Assembly: GCA_020199775.1 (NCBI GenBank) | Contig: JAIVJZ010000058.1 | Coordinates: 1 to 38,898 of the forward strand | DNA length: 38,898 bases | Direction of reading: 5' to 3' | From: Acidobacteriota bacterium | GTDB taxonomy: Bacteria > Acidobacteriota > Blastocatellia > Pyrinomonadales > Pyrinomonadaceae | Shown here: in pieces, positions 27,101 to 38,200 of the stretch | Position numbering within the stretch: position 1 is the stretch's first letter | Layout: every line of letters starts with the position of its first letter | Program-made: the position numbers and the translations under genes | Notes under the pieces: model-generated | The model's database searches: none | What the model saw: only the letters and a program-made list of their open reading frames with translations | What the model was told of the DNA's origin: nothing

Positions 27101-27492
27101 CGCGCAGCGCTTTCCCGGAAGTGAAAAGGAAGTTCCGTGAAATCGGCGGTCAGAATCTTCGGGCTCGCTTGCGTTAAGACGATTTGCGCCGGCTCACCGT
27201 CACGAACTGTAAAGATCGAACGCAAAATTTCGTGGCGACTCACAATTTCGCAGAGCGCCTGCTTTAGCGCATCGACAACCAGAGCGCCCTTCAGGCTAAT
27301 CGCAATCGGAGTATTGCAATGCCCGATAGACGTGTCGAGATGGTGTAGAAACCAGAACCGCTCCTGAGCGAATGACAGCGGCGCCCACCCGCTTGAATCA
27401 CCCTTTCGAATTCTGGAGGACCTCTGCAATCCGGCGGAGCTGAGCGCCCGACTCAGCAACAATCTTTTCTCATTTGATAGAAAGTCCGACAC
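24127..27492 (-). CDS. NRPS module C-A-T with a divergent adenylation domain
   Basis: The module has 1121 residues from GTG 27492, chosen because a perfect GGAGGTGA lies 5 nt upstream; ATGs at 27549 and 27519 (and 27507) in the same frame lack such a site. Condensation domain (about 37-455) with HHIIFDT at the catalytic position: both His and the Asp are kept and Gly is Thr. The adenylation domain (about 495-990) departs from consensus in several core motifs: TSGHTGPPKSV for TSGSTGxPKGV, NIYGSAEAG for NxYGPTEAT, and RADGVAKIDERVIRLGEV where GRxDxQVKxRGxRIELGEIE is usual; YRTGD and the GK-E-R-KAL lysine remain. Its pocket cannot be read reliably. Carrier: FFDLGGDSL. A Leu/Glu-rich tail (SDEEVRALL) ends it. 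It would accept the polyketide-extended chain from the PKS. Confidence 0.93.
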   Translation of the reverse strand: MSDFLSNEKRLLLSRALSSAGLQRSSRIRKGDSSGWAPLSFAQERFWFLHHLDTSIGHCNTPIAISLKGALVVDALKQALCEIVSRHEILRSIFTVRDGEPAQIVLTQASPKILTADFTELPFHFRESAARRSFKEEALRPFNIASEPCIRFKLARLSEDLHWLLVVAHHIIFDTWSLGVFSRELFGTYEALMQKRPSPLPELEIQYADFARWERTPENQGRLKAQLSYWKDKLRGAQELSPLPLDHPRQGGRGRPGQAEPFCLGDDLVGPLQNLARREGVSVFVVLLAALKILLYRYSGERDVVVSSAVGNRKRPETEPLIGCFINTLLFRMRVEGDPTFREFLRQVREIVLEAHDNEDVPFEQVVAATRPSRNLSYSPFAQVILVFQNADLEVPAGSGLQVSRIELGNRLVAQQDLGIHIRLRGAVMNGIAEYNPDLFEASTIRRMLAHFEGMLRAGLSSPETRISGLEYMSEAERGAAVLVGATAGEKSLQGVTLPGVIERQARMLPHSIAIACDDVHLSYGELDRRADHLASQLLELGLGPEARVAVYLPWAPAMAVAILGILKAGAACVLLGPELTRPRLQAILRDTTASVVVTQPQNLGLFESQKQTVLLLDSGADSSSVAKSVLDRGASPSLESLAFVVQTSGHTGPPKSVMATYGSTCAALCSAWAMKAFTPDDVFLSASPTPAIDSVLELLFPLSIGAKVVLTPEGRIQDGSRLRKILEETDCTALQATPLIWQALLNSGWKGRKGFKAVSTGDVLSPTLCDRLAANGNTVWNIYGSAEAGSHRIFAELEITKKAPIGRPAPGIGCYVLNASQRPVPRGAAGELCIGGENLNRGYFNDPKLTAQRFIPDPFSGKPGARMYRTGDLVEYDDCGQLYFRCRADGVAKIDERVIRLGEVAAALRNSTAVADAAVVAQATPSGKRILAYVTLNEDSPSRASGPPQGVEKELREFLKLHLSTYMLPSEIMAIDALPIGPHGKLERKALPPVESLSGRQATAYRAPSTQTETVLVELWAQVLKVDRIGVDDDFFDLGGDSLKAQRMIAHIEERLKVNVPTQVAFANPTVAQLAIYIDRMRQVVITDEEELARMVDALSDEEVRALLGDVMRLTEPQTA

Positions 27493-27497
27493 TTCAA

Positions 27498-27505
27498 TCA
27501 CCTCC
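27498..27505 (-). promoter_or_regulatory. Ribosome-binding site deciding the GTG start of the C-A-T NRPS
   Basis: Reads GGAGGTGA on the minus strand, a full match to the anti-Shine-Dalgarno, with a 5-nt spacer to GTG 27490-27492. It lies downstream of the three in-frame ATGs that would otherwise be picked. Confidence 0.7.
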
Positions 27506-27583
27506 ATGGAGGCTGTCATTAAATTGCCTGCCGGGGGCAGCGGGCTCACAGCTTTTCAGACTTGAATCTTGTCCCGTCGAAGG

Positions 27584-30500
27584 TCATGCGCTGAGTCGCT
27601 TGGCCCTGCGCTGTTCCCCCCGGCTACGACCGGTGTTCGGGACTGTAGCCGGTTGCAGGCCGACTACAATCGCAGAGATGCTGCGGACAGTGGTGGCCGA
27701 AAAGAGCTGGGCAGGGGTGACGGAGTATCCGAGGTTTTCCTGAATCTTCTGACATACCCGGATGGCCGCTACCGAGTCTCCACCGAGTTCGAAAAGACTG
27801 TCATCCAACCCGATGGGATTTACGCCGAGCACGTCCTGCCACACTTCGGCGATTGCGACTTGCAGCGGGGTCTCCGGCGCAATGTAGGGGGTGAAAAGTT
27901 CAGGGCGCGCGTGGGACACGACAGTTTGGGCAGGCGGCATCACGGCGGGGGTGGGAGTGACTGTAACCTCACGGGGCTTCATCGCTTCTTTCAAACGTGG
28001 GGTGAAAGAGGCACGACAAGCCACAATTTGGGGTAACGCCACCCGGAGCAGTCGCGCCATCAACGACGCCCCGTCCGCTGAAGATATCCCGCTTTCGGGG
28101 CTCAAACTTCCCCCTCTACTTTGGTCCGCCGCCATGGATTTCACGGCCATTCCGGCGTCTCGCCAGGTGTCCCAATTTATGGAGAGACACGGGTGCATCC
28201 CGCCCCTACTCAGCGCGTGGGAGAACGTATCAAGGAAGGCATTGGCCGCGGAGTACGCGCTCTGCCCGGCATCGCCGATCAGACTCTGTACCGAAGAACA
28301 GCATATGAAGAAATCCAACTGATGATCGCTGAAAATCCTGGCTAGCACCCTGGCGCCATTAATTTTGGGGTTGAACACCTCTTCGACTTCGGCCATCGTT
28401 TTAACGGTGGAGAGTCCTCCTCCTGCAACCCCTGCGGCATGGATGACGCCGTCGATCTTACCCAAACTCGCCTCAATTCGTCGGACAGCCTCGCGCATCT
28501 GGGCTTCGTCGCCCACGTCAGCCACGACGGGGAAGACCACGGAGCCAAGTGATTCGAGATTGAGCACCGTCTGGATTCGCTGGGCGACTTCGGGATTTAG
28601 CTTCTCGCGGGAACTCATATCCCATTGTTCTCGGCCTGGCAGCGCTGTCCTTCCTAATAGTGCAAGTTTTGCCTGACCCTCACTGGCAAGTACTCTGGCC
28701 GTCGCACTGCCGATTTCTCCCAATCCGCCTGTGATCAGGTAGACGCCGCCGGGCCTGAACAATTTTTCTTGAGCCAACTCCTCGGGCAAGCGCAGTTCGG
28801 AGAGCGTCCGCTGATATCGTTTCCCCTGCCGGTAGGCGTATGCGGCGATGGCTTCGGACGAATCGCCCTCGTCCGAAATCACCCCACGAATGGCGGCGAT
28901 AGTCGCCTCGGATAGGTCGGCGTCAATCCAACGGACTGCGCAGCCAGGATACTCACGCGGTATGGCGTTGAATGGACCGGCGATTAATGCGTTTTCCGGC
29001 ACCAGGGTCTCTGCCCCGGTCACCACGTGCACGCCTTCTGAAACAATTACCAGTTCGACTGGCGCGCCGGCGAGTTGCAAACCGATGGCTTGAGCAATCC
29101 AAATCAAGCTGTAAAAAGGGCGGACGTGATCTTCTTGAGTCTTCCCTTCTCCTCTCAATGTGAGGAGGTGGACAATTCGCAACCGGCGACCGGCCAACCG
29201 CGGAGCGAGCGCCGAGAATAACGCTGCGTACTCCTTCGGTTCCCCCGAATCAATGCAATACTCAGCTTCATTCAGTTGCTGGAACGTCGCTCCGGCCCGC
29301 ACGCGGACAACCTCCATGCCGTCAAGTCGTAAGCCGTCTACAATTTCTCGCGCCGGTCCAGGCTCTTCGTAAAACACCAGAGTGACAGCGCTGGCACTAA
29401 AGCTCGAATTGGAAGGCGTGGTCGGCTCCGGGAGTTTCCGCCACATCGGGACCAACAGGTTGAGTTCGTCGCCTCCTGGCTCCACATTTGCGGGGACGAG
29501 TTTGAGGCTTGGTGAACTCTCCTTTTCTGAGACCCAATATCGGCTTCGTTGAAAGGCGTAACCTGGAAGCGGTAGGCGGCCACAACCACTGTCTTTCTGG
29601 TATTCGCCCCAATCCACCCGCGCGCCGGCCAGCCATAATTCGGCTAAGGATCGGTGCAGATGCTCCTCCGTTGCGCCCTCTTCTTTAAGCTCCGGCATTG
29701 AGACCAGGCACGTGGGAGCTTTGTCACCCCGGAGGCCGGATTTTGCCAGGCCCGTGAGAACGCGCCCCGGCCCTACTTCGAGCAGGACGGCGCGAGGCAC
29801 TGTGGCGAGCGTGCGCAGGCCATCGTAAAAACGAACAGGCTGTAGAAGATGGCGCACCCAGTATTCCGGATCGGTGGTGTCGGCAGCAGTTATCCAAGTA
29901 CCCGTGACATTCGATATGTATTGTAGTTGCGGCGGGCGCAGTGTGATGGCGCGCAAGGCGTCGCGAAACTGTTCTACGACAGGCTCCATCATGCGCGAGT
30001 GGAAGGCGTGTGAGGTGGCAAGGCGATGCGAAGTGATGCCGCGCGCAGACAATGCCGCTTCAAGTTCGAGCACCGCCGCAGGCGGCCCGGAAACCACTGT
30101 CCGTTCCGAACCGTTCAAGGCAGCTATTGATAGGTCGTCGCCCAGCAGAGGCAGCACATCACTCTCGCCGAGCGCGCATGCCAGCATCATGCCGGGAGGC
30201 AGGCTGCTGATAAGCGCGCCCCTGCGCGCAATAATCCGGAGACCTTCTTCAAAGGACATGACACCTGCCAACGCAGCCGCAACATACTCGCCGATGCTGT
30301 GTCCCAGCAGGACCTCCGGACGCACTCCCCAGCTTTGCCACAGTTGGGCCAGCGCATACTCGACTGTGAAAAGCGCCGGTTGCAGGATGGACGTGTCTTG
30401 AAGTTCATGGGCGTTCGGTTCATTTCCGTATCTGGCCGGGAAGAGTGTCATTCGAAGGTCGCGCGCCAGCATGTTCTTGAGAATGTCTGAGGCCGCGTCA

Positions 30501-32179
30501 ACGTAACTGCGAAAGACAGGCTCCTCGCCGTATAGCTCCGAACCCATGTTGGCGAACTGGCTTCCCTGCCCCGGAAAAAGGAACGCGACGGGAGAGGTGA
30601 GAGAATCTTCGACAACCGTGAGGGCTGTACTAGAGCTTCGATTCTGGAGCGCCTTGATGGCCTGCCCCCGGCTGCCGGCTATCAGAACGCGACGGTGCGG
30701 GTAGGTTTTCCTCCCCACCTGATATGTGAATGCAATGTCGTCTAAACGGGTTTCGGGAACTTGAGACAGATGCCGTTCAAGAGCATCACACATCTGTTCG
30801 AGCGCCGGGCCGCTCTTGGCCGAAACAGGAATGAGGTATTGACTACGCTTGCGGGAGGCTCCACGCGATTCGCGCGGCGGGGCTTCCTCGACGATCATAT
30901 GACAGTTGGTCCCGCCCAGTCCGAACGAACTCACCCCGGCGCGGCGCGGCGTGTTCGAGTCGGCCCACTCTCGCAGGGTCGTATTGACATAAAACGGGCT
31001 GCTCTCGAAATCAATCTCGGGATTCGGCGTATGAAAGTTGAGACTGGGCGGGATGAGCCTATGTTCGAGCGCCAGCACAGTCTTGATGAGGCCCGTTACA
31101 CCCGCGGCCGTATCCAGATGCCCGACGTTGGTTTTCACAGACCCGACGGCGCAGAACCCACGCTCCTTCGTCCAGCCGCGATAAGCCCTGGTCAGGGCCG
31201 CTATCTCAATCGGGTCTCCGAGGTTTGTGCCGGTTCCGTGGGCTTCGACATAGCTGATTGAAGAGGCATTCACATTCGCCATCACTAGCGCTTCGGATAT
31301 CAATTCCGCTTGCGAGAGAACACTCGGCGCGGTAAAGCCCGCCTTGGCCGACCCGTCGTTGTTGACGGCACTGCCGCGAATCACCGCCCGTATGTTGTCT
31401 CTGTCCGCGATGGCCTCTTCCAGTCGCTTGAGAACGACGAGGCCCACACCGCTGCCGAAGATAGTTCCTCCGGCCTGTGCGTCGAAGGCGCGGCAATGAC
31501 CGTCCGGGGAGAGAATGCCGCCCTCTTCGTATAGATACCCAGAGAGCTGAGGTACTCTGATGGTGATGCCGCCCGCCAGGGCAATATCGGTTTGATGATC
31601 CAGAAGGCTGCGGCAGGCAAGGTGCACGGCCACCAGAGAAGTGGAGCAAGCGGTTTGCACGCAGATGCTGGGGCCGGTCAGGCCAAGCTTGTACGACACG
31701 CGGGCGGTCAGATAATCCTTGTCGTTACCCGTCACTATCTTGATCCCTGATCCCGTCTTCATCAGGTCAGAGCGATCAATCTCCTCCAGTAGATAGCGAT
31801 TGATGCCTGTCCCGGCGTACACGCCGATGCGCTGCTTTCCGTTGTCGCAACTGTAGCCAGCGTTCTCCAGGCTCTCAAGGGCGCACTCAAGGAACAGCCT
31901 GTGCTGTGGATCCATGATCTCTGCTTCGGCTGGACTGAGATTGAATAGTGAGGCATCGAAGAGGTCAATGCCGTCCAACGTTGCGGCGGCCCCGACGTAG
32001 CGCTCATCGCGTAGTAATTCCTGCGGGACTCCGACTTCAAGCAACTCTCGGTCAGAGAAATGGGTGATTGATTCAACGCCGTGTCGCAGATTCTCCCAGA
32101 ACGCATCTACGGACGCAGCGCCGGGGAAGCGACCGGCCATGCCAATGATCGCTATGCAATCCGGTTCTACTATAGTCAT
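27584..32179 (-). CDS. Type I polyketide synthase module KS-AT-KR-ACP
   Basis: The 1531-residue module extends the chain by one malonyl unit and reduces the beta-keto group. Ketosynthase (about 8-430): Cys178 in QTACSTSL, His314 in EAHGTGT and His354 in NVGHLD. Acyltransferase (about 530-830): GHSIGE with Ser628 and HAFH at 724-727, the malonyl-CoA signature. Ketoreductase (about 925-1395): TGGLGEIGSA (1150-1159), Lys1272, Ser1295/1296, Tyr1309 and Asn1313, so active; the LDD motif of B-type KRs is absent and the Trp of A-type KRs is not obvious, so stereochemistry is not assigned. There is no DH, ER or MT. ACP: LGGDSV with Ser1469. It starts 37 bp after the upstream NRPS. The ATG has only a weak AAGAGA-like site. 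Confidence 0.96.
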   Translation of the reverse strand: MTIVEPDCIAIIGMAGRFPGAASVDAFWENLRHGVESITHFSDRELLEVGVPQELLRDERYVGAAATLDGIDLFDASLFNLSPAEAEIMDPQHRLFLECALESLENAGYSCDNGKQRIGVYAGTGINRYLLEEIDRSDLMKTGSGIKIVTGNDKDYLTARVSYKLGLTGPSICVQTACSTSLVAVHLACRSLLDHQTDIALAGGITIRVPQLSGYLYEEGGILSPDGHCRAFDAQAGGTIFGSGVGLVVLKRLEEAIADRDNIRAVIRGSAVNNDGSAKAGFTAPSVLSQAELISEALVMANVNASSISYVEAHGTGTNLGDPIEIAALTRAYRGWTKERGFCAVGSVKTNVGHLDTAAGVTGLIKTVLALEHRLIPPSLNFHTPNPEIDFESSPFYVNTTLREWADSNTPRRAGVSSFGLGGTNCHMIVEEAPPRESRGASRKRSQYLIPVSAKSGPALEQMCDALERHLSQVPETRLDDIAFTYQVGRKTYPHRRVLIAGSRGQAIKALQNRSSSTALTVVEDSLTSPVAFLFPGQGSQFANMGSELYGEEPVFRSYVDAASDILKNMLARDLRMTLFPARYGNEPNAHELQDTSILQPALFTVEYALAQLWQSWGVRPEVLLGHSIGEYVAAALAGVMSFEEGLRIIARRGALISSLPPGMMLACALGESDVLPLLGDDLSIAALNGSERTVVSGPPAAVLELEAALSARGITSHRLATSHAFHSRMMEPVVEQFRDALRAITLRPPQLQYISNVTGTWITAADTTDPEYWVRHLLQPVRFYDGLRTLATVPRAVLLEVGPGRVLTGLAKSGLRGDKAPTCLVSMPELKEEGATEEHLHRSLAELWLAGARVDWGEYQKDSGCGRLPLPGYAFQRSRYWVSEKESSPSLKLVPANVEPGGDELNLLVPMWRKLPEPTTPSNSSFSASAVTLVFYEEPGPAREIVDGLRLDGMEVVRVRAGATFQQLNEAEYCIDSGEPKEYAALFSALAPRLAGRRLRIVHLLTLRGEGKTQEDHVRPFYSLIWIAQAIGLQLAGAPVELVIVSEGVHVVTGAETLVPENALIAGPFNAIPREYPGCAVRWIDADLSEATIAAIRGVISDEGDSSEAIAAYAYRQGKRYQRTLSELRLPEELAQEKLFRPGGVYLITGGLGEIGSATARVLASEGQAKLALLGRTALPGREQWDMSSREKLNPEVAQRIQTVLNLESLGSVVFPVVADVGDEAQMREAVRRIEASLGKIDGVIHAAGVAGGGLSTVKTMAEVEEVFNPKINGARVLARIFSDHQLDFFICCSSVQSLIGDAGQSAYSAANAFLDTFSHALSRGGMHPCLSINWDTWRDAGMAVKSMAADQSRGGSLSPESGISSADGASLMARLLRVALPQIVACRASFTPRLKEAMKPREVTVTPTPAVMPPAQTVVSHARPELFTPYIAPETPLQVAIAEVWQDVLGVNPIGLDDSLFELGGDSVAAIRVCQKIQENLGYSVTPAQLFSATTVRSISAIVVGLQPATVPNTGRSRGEQRRAKRLSA

Positions 32180-32216
32180 AACTGTTGTCTCTTGAGGTTG
32201 ACAGGATGCGGTGCGA

Positions 32217-35200
32217 CTAATTCGTAATTTCTTGCAGCTTCAAGCGCTGCTCGATTCGTTGCTGCCTTCTACGCCGGGATGATTCCTTTTGTAGCGCAGA
32301 ACGGTGGCGTACTTCAGCCAGAGTGTCGTTCTGCGTCCCGACGTCGAGCAAACGACGGCTGAGGGCGGCTATTGTCGGGTAGGTGAAAAGTTCAGTCAGC
32401 GACACGGGGCGGCCAAAGCGTGACTCGATTCGCGCCCTCATCTTGACCAGCGCAAGCGAGTGGCCGCCGAGGTCAAAGAAATTATCGTAAATTCCCACCT
32501 GGTCGAGGCCCAGCACCTCCCGCCAAATTTCAACCAGGGAGGCTTCGACCGGCGTAGAGGCCGACGCCGCCGTCCCAACCGAGAGCGTGTGAGACCGCCC
32601 GGCAGCCGGTAGCGCACGCCGATTAATCTTCCCGTTCGGCAGTAATGAAAATTTTTCCAAAGGCACGAAGGCCGAAGGGACCATGTAGGACGGTAGGAAT
32701 CTGGCAGCGTAATCATATAGGTCGCGGATGGCACTATCTCCGGTTTCGCTGAGCACCACATACGCGACCAACTTCTTGTCGGATGGGCCGACGTCGGCGG
32801 CTACTACTTGAATCATTCGCACATTCGGGTGCTGGCCGAGGATGCTCTCGATTTCGCCGCTCTCGATTCGATAGCCGCGCACCTTCAACTGGGAATCCAA
32901 TCGCCCGAGGTACTCTATCTCCCCACATCGGGCGTAGCGCCCGAGGTCGCCGGTTCGATAGAGGCGCTGGCCCGCTTGAGTGGCAAACGGATTCGGCACG
33001 AAGCGGTCAGCGGTTTCGCCGGGACGATTCCAGTAGCCTCGCGCCAGATGCGCGCCGCCTACGTAGACCTGGCCTGGAAGGCCTATGCCGCAGGGACTCA
33101 TGTATTCATCAAGGATGTATATCTGCGTATTTGCGACTGGCCGTCCAATCGGAACAGGCTTTGTCGAAGGAGTCCGGGCGGCGATGTGGTATGTCACATC
33201 TCCGGCGACCTCGGAACATCCGTACAGGTTAATGAGCCGCCCTCTCGGCATCGCTGCGTGGAAGCGCTCCGCCAGTTGGCCCGAAAGGGTTTCGCCGCTA
33301 CAGACCCAGAACCGTAACGCGGGAAGCAATTCGCCCAGATTTGAATAGTTCTCGACGAGCGATTCCAGGAGGGAAGGCACAAGCACTATGCGCGTGACGT
33401 TTTCCTGTGCGAGCCGGGAAACGAGGGCTTCGGCGTTGCCGACTATCGTTTCTGGAATCATGACCGCGGGCACTCCTGCGAGCAGCGGGCCGAAGCATTC
33501 CCAAACTGAATCGACAAAGCTGAGCGAGGTTTTGAGAGAACAGACTTCGCCATCCTCGAACGGGAAGGCTTCCCACATCCAGCGAAAACGGTTGAGCGTA
33601 CCCCCGTGCGTGCCCAGCACTCCCTTGGGTCGGCCGGTAGAACCCGACGTGTAGATCAGGTACAGAGCCGCGTCTGCCCCCAAACCGCATGAAAGATTGG
33701 AGCTGTCGTAGGGTTCTATCTCGCCCAAGTCGGCGTCCAGACGTATGACCTCGGCGTCCCCTTTGCTAACCCGCTCTGACAGTGAACACTCTGTGATAAC
33801 GAGATGCGCCTTGCTGTCGCTCAACATCATCGCTATGCGTTCGCCCGGCAGTTCCGGGTCAATAGGAACGTAAGCTCCACCGGCCTTTATGATGGCGAGC
33901 AATGCGACCATCATGTCCGGGGAGCGGCGCATACAGACCGCTGCCGTAGATTCCTCCCGAAGACCGCTATGCTTGAGATGGCGCGCCAGCCGATTCGCGC
34001 GACGGTTCAACTCGCCATAGGAGAGCCGTCGCTCTCCCTCTATGAAGGCGACTCGATCAGGAGTCTTGGCCGCTTGTAGTTCGAAAAGCCTGGCGACGTT
34101 CCGCTCGCCCGTGTAGTTGACTTCGGTGGCGTTCCAATCCTTCAGGATTTTCTCCTGCTCGTCAGGGGCGACGAGGGCCAGAGTGGAGAAGGATTGGTCC
34201 GGATTGGCTATGATCGCTTCGAGCACGACATTGAAGTGGCGTATGAGGCGTAGAATGCGGTCCCGCTCGAACAGGTCTGTGTTGTATTCGATAACGCAGT
34301 TCAGTTCCTCCGAGTCACCCAGAACCGTCAGCGTCAGGTCGAACTTTGCGGCCGTCACCTCAACCTCCAGCGGCTTTAGGTTGAGGCCCTTGAACTCCTC
34401 CTCCTCCCGGCTTGACTGCTGGAAGATAAACATAACCTGAAAAAGCGGGCTGCGGCTCGGGTCACGCGCCGGTTGCAGGTCTTCGATCAGCTTTTCAAAC
34501 GGCAAGTCCTGATGAGCGTAGGCTCCGAGCGCCGCCTCACGCACCCGTTGCAGAATCACGCGAAGCGTAGATTCTGCGGTCATCTTCGCTCGCATGACGA
34601 GCGTGTTGACGAAGAAGCCGATCAATCCTTCCAGATCAGAGTGCGTCCGGCCCGCGATAGGCGTTCCGACAAGGACATCTCTCTGGCCGCTGTATTTGGA
34701 TAACAGAATCTGGAACGCGGCCAGCAGCGTCATGAAGAGCGTACAGCCCTCTTGCCTGCCAAGTTGCCTGATGTCTTTGACCAGAGACGCTGACAGGGCA
34801 AATGGCTCTGCCGCGCCTTTGTATGTTTGAACAGGTGGCCGAGGATGGTCTGCGGGTAACTCCAAAGGCTCGGCTCCCTTCAACTGCTGCCTCCAATAGC
34901 TCAACTGCCGCTCCAGCACTTCTCCCCGCAAGTAATCGCGCTGCCACGCGGCGTAGTCCACATATTGCACGGGAAGGTCAGGCAGCGCAGGCGGCGTGCC
35001 GTCGCAATAGGCTTGATAGAAAGCTTTGAATTCTCTTAACAGCACACCCATAGACCACGCATCTGAGACGATGTGATGGACTGTCATGAGAAGGATGTGC
35101 TCTTTCGCGGATAGACGTATCAGCAGCGCTCGGAAGAGGTGTTCACGGCTCAGATCAAAGGCGCGCCGGGTTTCGTCGTGAAGCAAATCGCTCGCCCGCG

Positions 35201-38200
35201 CCTCCAACTCTTCGCCGGAGGATTCGCGGGAAAAATCCACGAGCCGAAATTCAAAAGCCGGCTCCGCATCTATTACCTGCATCGGCGTCCCGTCGATATT
35301 GACAAACCGTGTACGCAGGTTTTCGTGGCGCTGTGCGATGGCGAATAAAGCCCTGCGGAGCGCCGCGTCGTCTAACTCGCCGCTCAGTCGCACAGCGGCA
35401 GGAATCACATAGGCATGCCCGCCCGGCTCAAGTTGGTCTATGAACCACAAGCGCTGCTGCGCGAAAGAAAGCGGCAGAAGCGGGCATCGTTCAATCTGCC
35501 TGAGCTGAGGCTGAGACGGCGTCTGGTGGTAGCGCTGCGCTGCCCGAATCGCTTCGGCTATACCGGAAATGGTGGGAGTTGAAAACAGAGTGCGAACAGG
35601 CAGATCAATGCGGAAGATTTCTCGCACGCGCGAGATCACCTGTGTCGCCACAAGGGAGTGTCCCCCGAGGTCGAAGAAGTTCTGATCTCTACCGACAAGC
35701 TCAACTCCCAATACCTCAGACCAGATACCCGCCAGTAGCTCTTCGATTTCATCGCGGGGCTGCTCATAACCATCGCCCTCCGGCTGTTCGGGCTCCGGCA
35801 GACTCTTGCGGTCAACTTTTCCGTTTGGAGTCAGCGGGAGCGCTGGCAACAGCACGAAGCTCGCTGGAATCATGTATTCCGGCAGTTGACGGCGAAGGTA
35901 GACGCGTAGTTCTGTCGGCGACACCGACGAGTTGTTGATTAAAGCCACGTAGGCCACCAGCCGTTTATCTCCCCCGGCGCAGGGGCGGGACACAACGGCG
36001 GCGCTCCCTACCGCCGGATGTTCGCGCAAGAGGCATTCGATTTCACCGGGTTCGATGCGGTGGCCGCGAATCTTCACCTGGTCGTCAATGCGCCCCAGCA
36101 ACTCGATCATTCCGTCGCTCCGGTAGCGACCCATATCCCCTGTGCGATAAAGCAGGTCTTGCTCCTCATCACGATACGGATTCCTGACGAACCGGCGGCC
36201 TCTCTCCTCAGACGCGTTGACATAGCCCAGGGTGCGGAACGGCGTGCGAATAACGACCTCGCCGATTTCGCCGACCCCGCACAGCTGGTCGCCGTCTCTG
36301 AGGATCAGAACTTGAGTTTGTGGAAGGGGCTTGCCGGCAGGCTGTGGGCCGGGCAGACAATCAAACGGCACACGGTAAAAGCACTTTACCAGAGTTGTTT
36401 CGGTAGGCCCATACAGATTAACAATCTGGCAGCGGCTTGAGGTGACCTCGCGCCAGCCTTCGACGAGTCTGCTCGTAAGCGGCTCTCCGGCGAAAAAAAC
36501 GATGCGCAGGCTTGTCACCGACGATTCAGACGGTGAACTCATCAGCCAGCTCTCGGCCAGCGACGGCACGGTATGAAGAACCGACACGCGCTCGCGATCG
36601 AGCCACGTCAAAACATGTCCCGAAACCACCTCGTCTTCATCGTCCGGCAGGCAGAGCGTCCCCCCGCTGGTCAGCGGTAAGTAAATGTCCCTCAACAATG
36701 CGTCGAACGACAGCCCTGTTAATTGCGCGGTACGGTCTCCGGGGCCGATCCCAAATTCTTCCCGCTGCCAGGTAATAAAATGACTCAAGCTCTTATGGCA
36801 TCCCAGCACTCCTTTGGGCACGCCGGTAGTTCCCGAAGTGAAGAAAATATAGGCTGCATCCGCCATGGACTGCTCCGGCAGCATAATCCGCTCAGAGCTT
36901 TCAGGGTTTTCCCGGCGAATGGTTTGCCCGTTATGAGCAACTACAGACCCGCTTTGAGCGTCCAGTGTGAGAGTAAACACACCGCTACGCTCAAACATCC
37001 ACGTGTCTTGCTGTCGCAGGCTTCCAGCGTAAAGAACGTACTTCACTCCGGCAATCTCAAACATGGAGTGCTGCCGTGCGATGGGAAGCCTTCTGTCCAG
37101 CGTGAACAGCACGCCCCCACTCAAGCTGGCAGCTAATATACCGGCGATCAGGCCAAAGCTCTTTTCGCCGCACACCGCCACCGTCTGCCCCGGCTTGAGT
37201 CCCAGATTGAGCAATGCGCCGGCAATGCCGTGGGCGCTCTCCGATAATTCTTCATAGCTCCACTCTCTGCCCCCCTGTGTTACCGCTACATTGTGTGGAG
37301 TCTCGGCCGCCCTGCGGTTGAACATCTCCGTGACAAGATCAAAATGCGGCTCCGTAATTTCCGCCCTGGGGTCCGGGAGCAGTGGGAGCATACGGCTCGT
37401 GATTAGCGAGTAAGAGTTAATCGGATTATCCGGCCGCTCGACTATCCGCGAAAGTATCTCCTCGTATTGATCCAGCAACAGCCTGATTCGCTCAGGGTAG
37501 AAGAGCGATTGCCTGTAAGCCACCCGCAGGGTGATCTGCCGGTTATCGTCCCGCGTGTAGACGGTGAGCGGAAATTTCGAATCTCCCCCGACCACGTCCA
37601 ACAGGTCTATCTTGAGGCCGGTCAATTCCGCATCGGTTGACGGCACGTTGACATGATTGAAGAAAATGTCGAAGAACGGATGGCGGCTCAGATTACGATC
37701 CGGCTGCAACTCCTCGACCAGCTTCTCGAAGGGCATGTCCTGATGAGCGTAAGCTCCCAGTGCCGTTTCCCTTACACGGGAAAGCAGTTGGCGGAATGTC
37801 GGGTTGCCGGAAAGGCTTGTCCTCATGACAAGCGTATTGACGAAGAAGCCGATCAGGTTCTCCCACTCGGCAAGCGAGCGCCCGGCGATGGGAGTTCCGA
37901 CCGCCACATCTTCTTGCCCGCTGTGGCGAGCAAGTAATAGCTTGAAAGCCGCCAGCAGCGTCATGAAAAGGGTCACACCCTCGCGCCTGCTGAGAGCACG
38001 CAGTCGCACGCTCAACTCCTCGCTCAATTCAAGCGATTCGATTTCGGCCTCGTCGCTTGCAGAGTTATCGCGCTGCCGGTCGGCGAGAAGATTCAACGGC
38101 TCCAGCCCCGTGAGCCGTTCCTTCCAATAGTCCAACTGCCCGCGCAGGTTTTCGCCCTCCAGGTATTCGCGCTGCCAGACGGCGTAATCAACATATTGCA

